From positions 1 through 6,345 of the forward strand of contig WOYR01000277.1 of assembly GCA_011620705.1 (NCBI GenBank): 6,345 nucleotides of DNA, written 5' to 3'. Of this stretch, positions 4,754-6,345 are shown in pieces. Origin of the DNA: Microbacteriaceae bacterium (GTDB lineage: Bacteria; Actinomycetota; Actinomycetes; Actinomycetales; Microbacteriaceae). A program made the position numbers and the translations under genes. Below the pieces are notes generated by a model that was not told where the DNA came from, ran no database searches, and worked only from the letters and a program-made list of their open reading frames with translations. How positions within the stretch are numbered: position 1 is the stretch's first letter; the number at the start of each line of letters is the position of its first letter.

Positions 4754-6172
4754 GTGGAAACCGTCCTGCTGTACATCCTCGGCGTGGTGATCATCGTCGT
4801 CGGGATCGCGCTCTCGATCGGTCTTCACGAGATCGGCCACCTCATCCCGGCCAAGAAGTTCGGGGTCAAGGTCGGGCAGTGGATGGTCGGCTTCGGTCCG
4901 ACGCTGTGGTCGCGCAAGTTCGGCGAGACCGAGTACGGCGTCAAGGCCATTCCGCTCGGCGGCTACATCTCGATGGCCGGCATGTTCCCGCCCGGAAAGG
5001 TGAAGAAGGGCGCGATCTCGCGCGCCGGCCATCTGCGTGACGAGCTGGAACTGGACTTCGTCGAGGGCGACATGCACGATGTGGCCGAGGACGCGGCGCT
5101 GGAGCGCACCGTCAGCGCGCCGGCCCGCCCCCAGGCGAAGATGGACTCGACCGGCTTCTTCAACGTGCTCGTGCAGGACGCCCGCGAGGACTCCGCGAAG
5201 TCCATCGCCCCCGGCGACGAGGACCGCGTGTTCTACAAGCTCGCGTTCTGGAAGCGGATCATCATCATGCTCGGCGGCCCGGCCGTGAACCTGATCCTGG
5301 CTGTCATCTTCTACGGCATCGTGATCTGCCTGGTGGGCACCCCCGGCTTCTCGACGACCATCAGCGAGGTCAGCCAGTGCATGGTGCAGACCACGAGTGC
5401 GAGCGCAGCGGACAAGAGTTGCGCCGCCAGCGATCCGGCGACGCCCGCGGCGGCGGGCGGTCTGCGAGCGGGCGACACCGTGCTCAGCATCGACGGGACC
5501 GCGATCTCGAGCTACGAACAGGAGACGCGGATCATCCGCGACAACGCCGGGAGGACGCTGACCTTCGTGGTGGATCGCGACGGTGCGCGGACGACCCTGT
5601 CGGTCACCCCGGTCAAGAACACCACACGGGATGCCTCGGGCAACACCGTCGACGCGGGCTTCATCGGCATCCTGACCCAGGAGCATCTGGCGACCCAGCC
5701 GGTCACCGCGGTCCTGCCGGCCGTTGGAGCGAACGTCGCCCACGTCGCGACCATCATCGTCGACCTGCCGCACCGCCTGGTGCAGGTGGGGCAGGCCGCG
5801 TTCGGCGGGCGGGAACGCGACCCGAACGGCCCGATCAGCGTGGTCGGCGTCGGCCGTGTCGCCGGCGCCATCGCGAGCTCGCCGGCACCCGTCGCGGAGC
5901 GGGTGAGCTCGATGCTCTCCATCCTCGGCTCGCTCAACGTGGCGCTGTTCGTCTTCAACCTCATCCCGCTGCTGCCGCTGGACGGCGGTCATGTGGTCGG
6001 CGCTCTATGGGAGGCGATCCGGCGGCGGTTCGCGAAGTGGTTCAAGCGGCCGGATCCCGGCCCGGTCGACATGGCCAAGTTGATCCCGTTGACGCTCGCG
6101 GTCTCCGGCGTGCTGGGCCTCATGTCGGTGCTGCTGATCTACGCGGACATCGTCAACCCGGTGATCTCCTGA
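4754..6172 (+). CDS. rip1: Site-2 intramembrane zinc metalloprotease, RseP/Rip1 family, with PDZ domain
   Basis: The enzyme cuts transmembrane substrates such as anti-sigma factors after a first cleavage (family knowledge; substrates here unknown). From GTG 4754 it has 472 residues. TM1 (about 5-25) carries the zinc motif HEIGH (25-29). Next are the KAIPLGGY segment (64-71), a GGPAVN motif (174-179) opening a second membrane segment, and an extracytoplasmic PDZ domain (about 230-288; GLRAGD at 236). The third active-site motif FNLIPLLPLDGG (401-412), with metal ligand Asp410, precedes the last membrane helix (about 444-466). The cytoplasmic stretch between GGY and GGPAVN (about 80-165) is long and acidic, making the protein longer than M. 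tuberculosis Rip1 (about 404 residues). Two cysteines (209 and 223) before the PDZ domain could form a disulfide outside. GTG 4748 would add two residues; the -10 spacing favours 4754. The position between dxr and ispG matches Rip1 in mycobacteria. Confidence 0.93.
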   Translation: METVLLYILGVVIIVVGIALSIGLHEIGHLIPAKKFGVKVGQWMVGFGPTLWSRKFGETEYGVKAIPLGGYISMAGMFPPGKVKKGAISRAGHLRDELELDFVEGDMHDVAEDAALERTVSAPARPQAKMDSTGFFNVLVQDAREDSAKSIAPGDEDRVFYKLAFWKRIIIMLGGPAVNLILAVIFYGIVICLVGTPGFSTTISEVSQCMVQTTSASAADKSCAASDPATPAAAGGLRAGDTVLSIDGTAISSYEQETRIIRDNAGRTLTFVVDRDGARTTLSVTPVKNTTRDASGNTVDAGFIGILTQEHLATQPVTAVLPAVGANVAHVATIIVDLPHRLVQVGQAAFGGRERDPNGPISVVGVGRVAGAIASSPAPVAERVSSMLSILGSLNVALFVFNLIPLLPLDGGHVVGALWEAIRRRFAKWFKRPDPGPVDMAKLIPLTLAVSGVLGLMSVLLIYADIVNPVIS

Positions 6173-6214
6173 TCAGGGAAGCGTCTCCAACCGGCGCCTC
6201 CTGATGGCCCCGCG

Positions 6215-6220
6215 TACGCT
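6215..6220 (+). promoter_or_regulatory. -10 box of a likely leaderless ispG promoter
   Basis: TACGCT is followed by 6 nt (GGAGGG) and GTG 6227. The GGAGGG resembles a Shine-Dalgarno but abuts the start codon with no spacer, so it should not work as one for this GTG. The protease stop is 54 nt upstream of the GTG, so ispG could be transcribed from its own promoter, by read-through, or both. Confidence 0.5.
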
Positions 6221-6226
6221 GGAGGG

Positions 6227-6345
6227 GTGCCTGCTCTGAATATCGGGATGCCACGCGCCAATCCGGACCTGGCCCCGCCTGAGACCCTCTCCCCGCGCCG
6301 CATGTCCCGCCAGATCAAGGTCGGCAAGGTGCTGGTCGGCGGGGA
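6227..6345 (+). CDS. ispG: 4-hydroxy-3-methylbut-2-enyl diphosphate synthase (IspG/GcpE), N-terminal part, cut by window edge
   Basis: Only 39 codons are present. The translation begins (V/M)PALNIGMPRAN, then a Pro-rich stretch, SPRR (22-25) and MSRQIKVGKVLVGG (26-39). This matches the start of actinobacterial IspG/GcpE proteins, which have a short GMP segment, APRR and then RQIxVGxVxVG leading into the TIM barrel. IspG is an iron-sulfur enzyme that reduces MEcPP to HMBPP, the penultimate MEP-pathway step. Its catalytic and cluster-binding residues lie beyond the window. GTG 6227 is chosen because it retains the family-like N-terminus and has a TANNNT box 6 nt upstream; an in-frame ATG at 6248 is the alternative. 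Its place after dxr and the site-2 protease strongly supports the call. Confidence 0.87.
   Translation, partial: MPALNIGMPRANPDLAPPETLSPRRMSRQIKVGKVLVGG

Noticed and set aside
4546..5040. A possible small gene in the gap between dxr and the protease
   Set aside because: The frame overlaps the end of dxr and the start of the protease, gives an Arg/Pro-rich product with no motif, and has no ribosome binding site of its own.
4196..5992. A 598-codon open frame on the minus strand opposite dxr and the site-2 protease
   Set aside because: It is Arg/Asp/His-rich with no recognisable domain, and it lies opposite coding sequence with intact catalytic motifs.
1..6345. A new defence, mobile or biosynthetic system
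   Set aside because: Every sizeable gene falls into a known housekeeping or common metabolic family. I see no integrase, transposase, inverted-repeat ends, tRNA or island-like change in composition.

Overview
The window looks like chromosomal DNA from a high-GC actinobacterium. GC content is high throughout, with strong G/C third-position preference. The proteins resemble those of Microbacteriaceae-type actinomycetes. The dxr - site-2 protease - ispG order is the one known from Mycobacterium tuberculosis and relatives (dxr, rip1, gcpE). The family-level placement (Microbacterium-like) is inferred from protein style, not from any search.

Layout. Positions 1-373 (minus) hold the N-terminal part of a class III PLP aminotransferase that runs off the left edge. 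Positions 454-936 (plus) encode an OsmC/Ohr-family protein. Positions 1004-2326 (minus) encode a complete 4-aminobutyrate-type aminotransferase (gabT), whose N-terminus is about half identical to the partial left-edge protein, so two GabT paralogues bracket osmC. A long GC-rich hairpin lies between the convergent osmC and gabT. Divergent from gabT, 2390-3415 (plus) encodes a lipoprotein with two FKBP-type prolyl isomerase domains, the first lacking key residues. Then follow dxr (3498-4586), a RseP/Rip1-type intramembrane metalloprotease (4754-6172) and the first 39 codons of ispG (6227 to the right edge), all plus strand.

How the genes relate. dxr and ispG encode an early and a late step of the MEP (non-mevalonate) isoprenoid pathway. 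The protease between them is a regulated-intramembrane-proteolysis enzyme. The aminotransferases probably serve GABA or related omega-amino acid catabolism. OsmC is a thiol-based peroxide or stress protein. The FKBP lipoprotein should act outside the membrane on protein folding.

The most coherent signal beyond the genes is regulatory. Five of the seven genes have a TANNNT -10 box placed 6-7 nt before the start codon and no usable Shine-Dalgarno, the geometry of leaderless transcripts. Only osmC and the FKBP lipoprotein have a clear Shine-Dalgarno. This pattern also moves the protease start to GTG 4754. Two short tandem duplications repeat the stop codons of the FKBP and dxr genes. I see no mobile element, CRISPR, RNA gene or defence-like cassette. 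This is mostly a housekeeping region and I do not claim a new system. No stretch longer than 300 bases lacks a gene.
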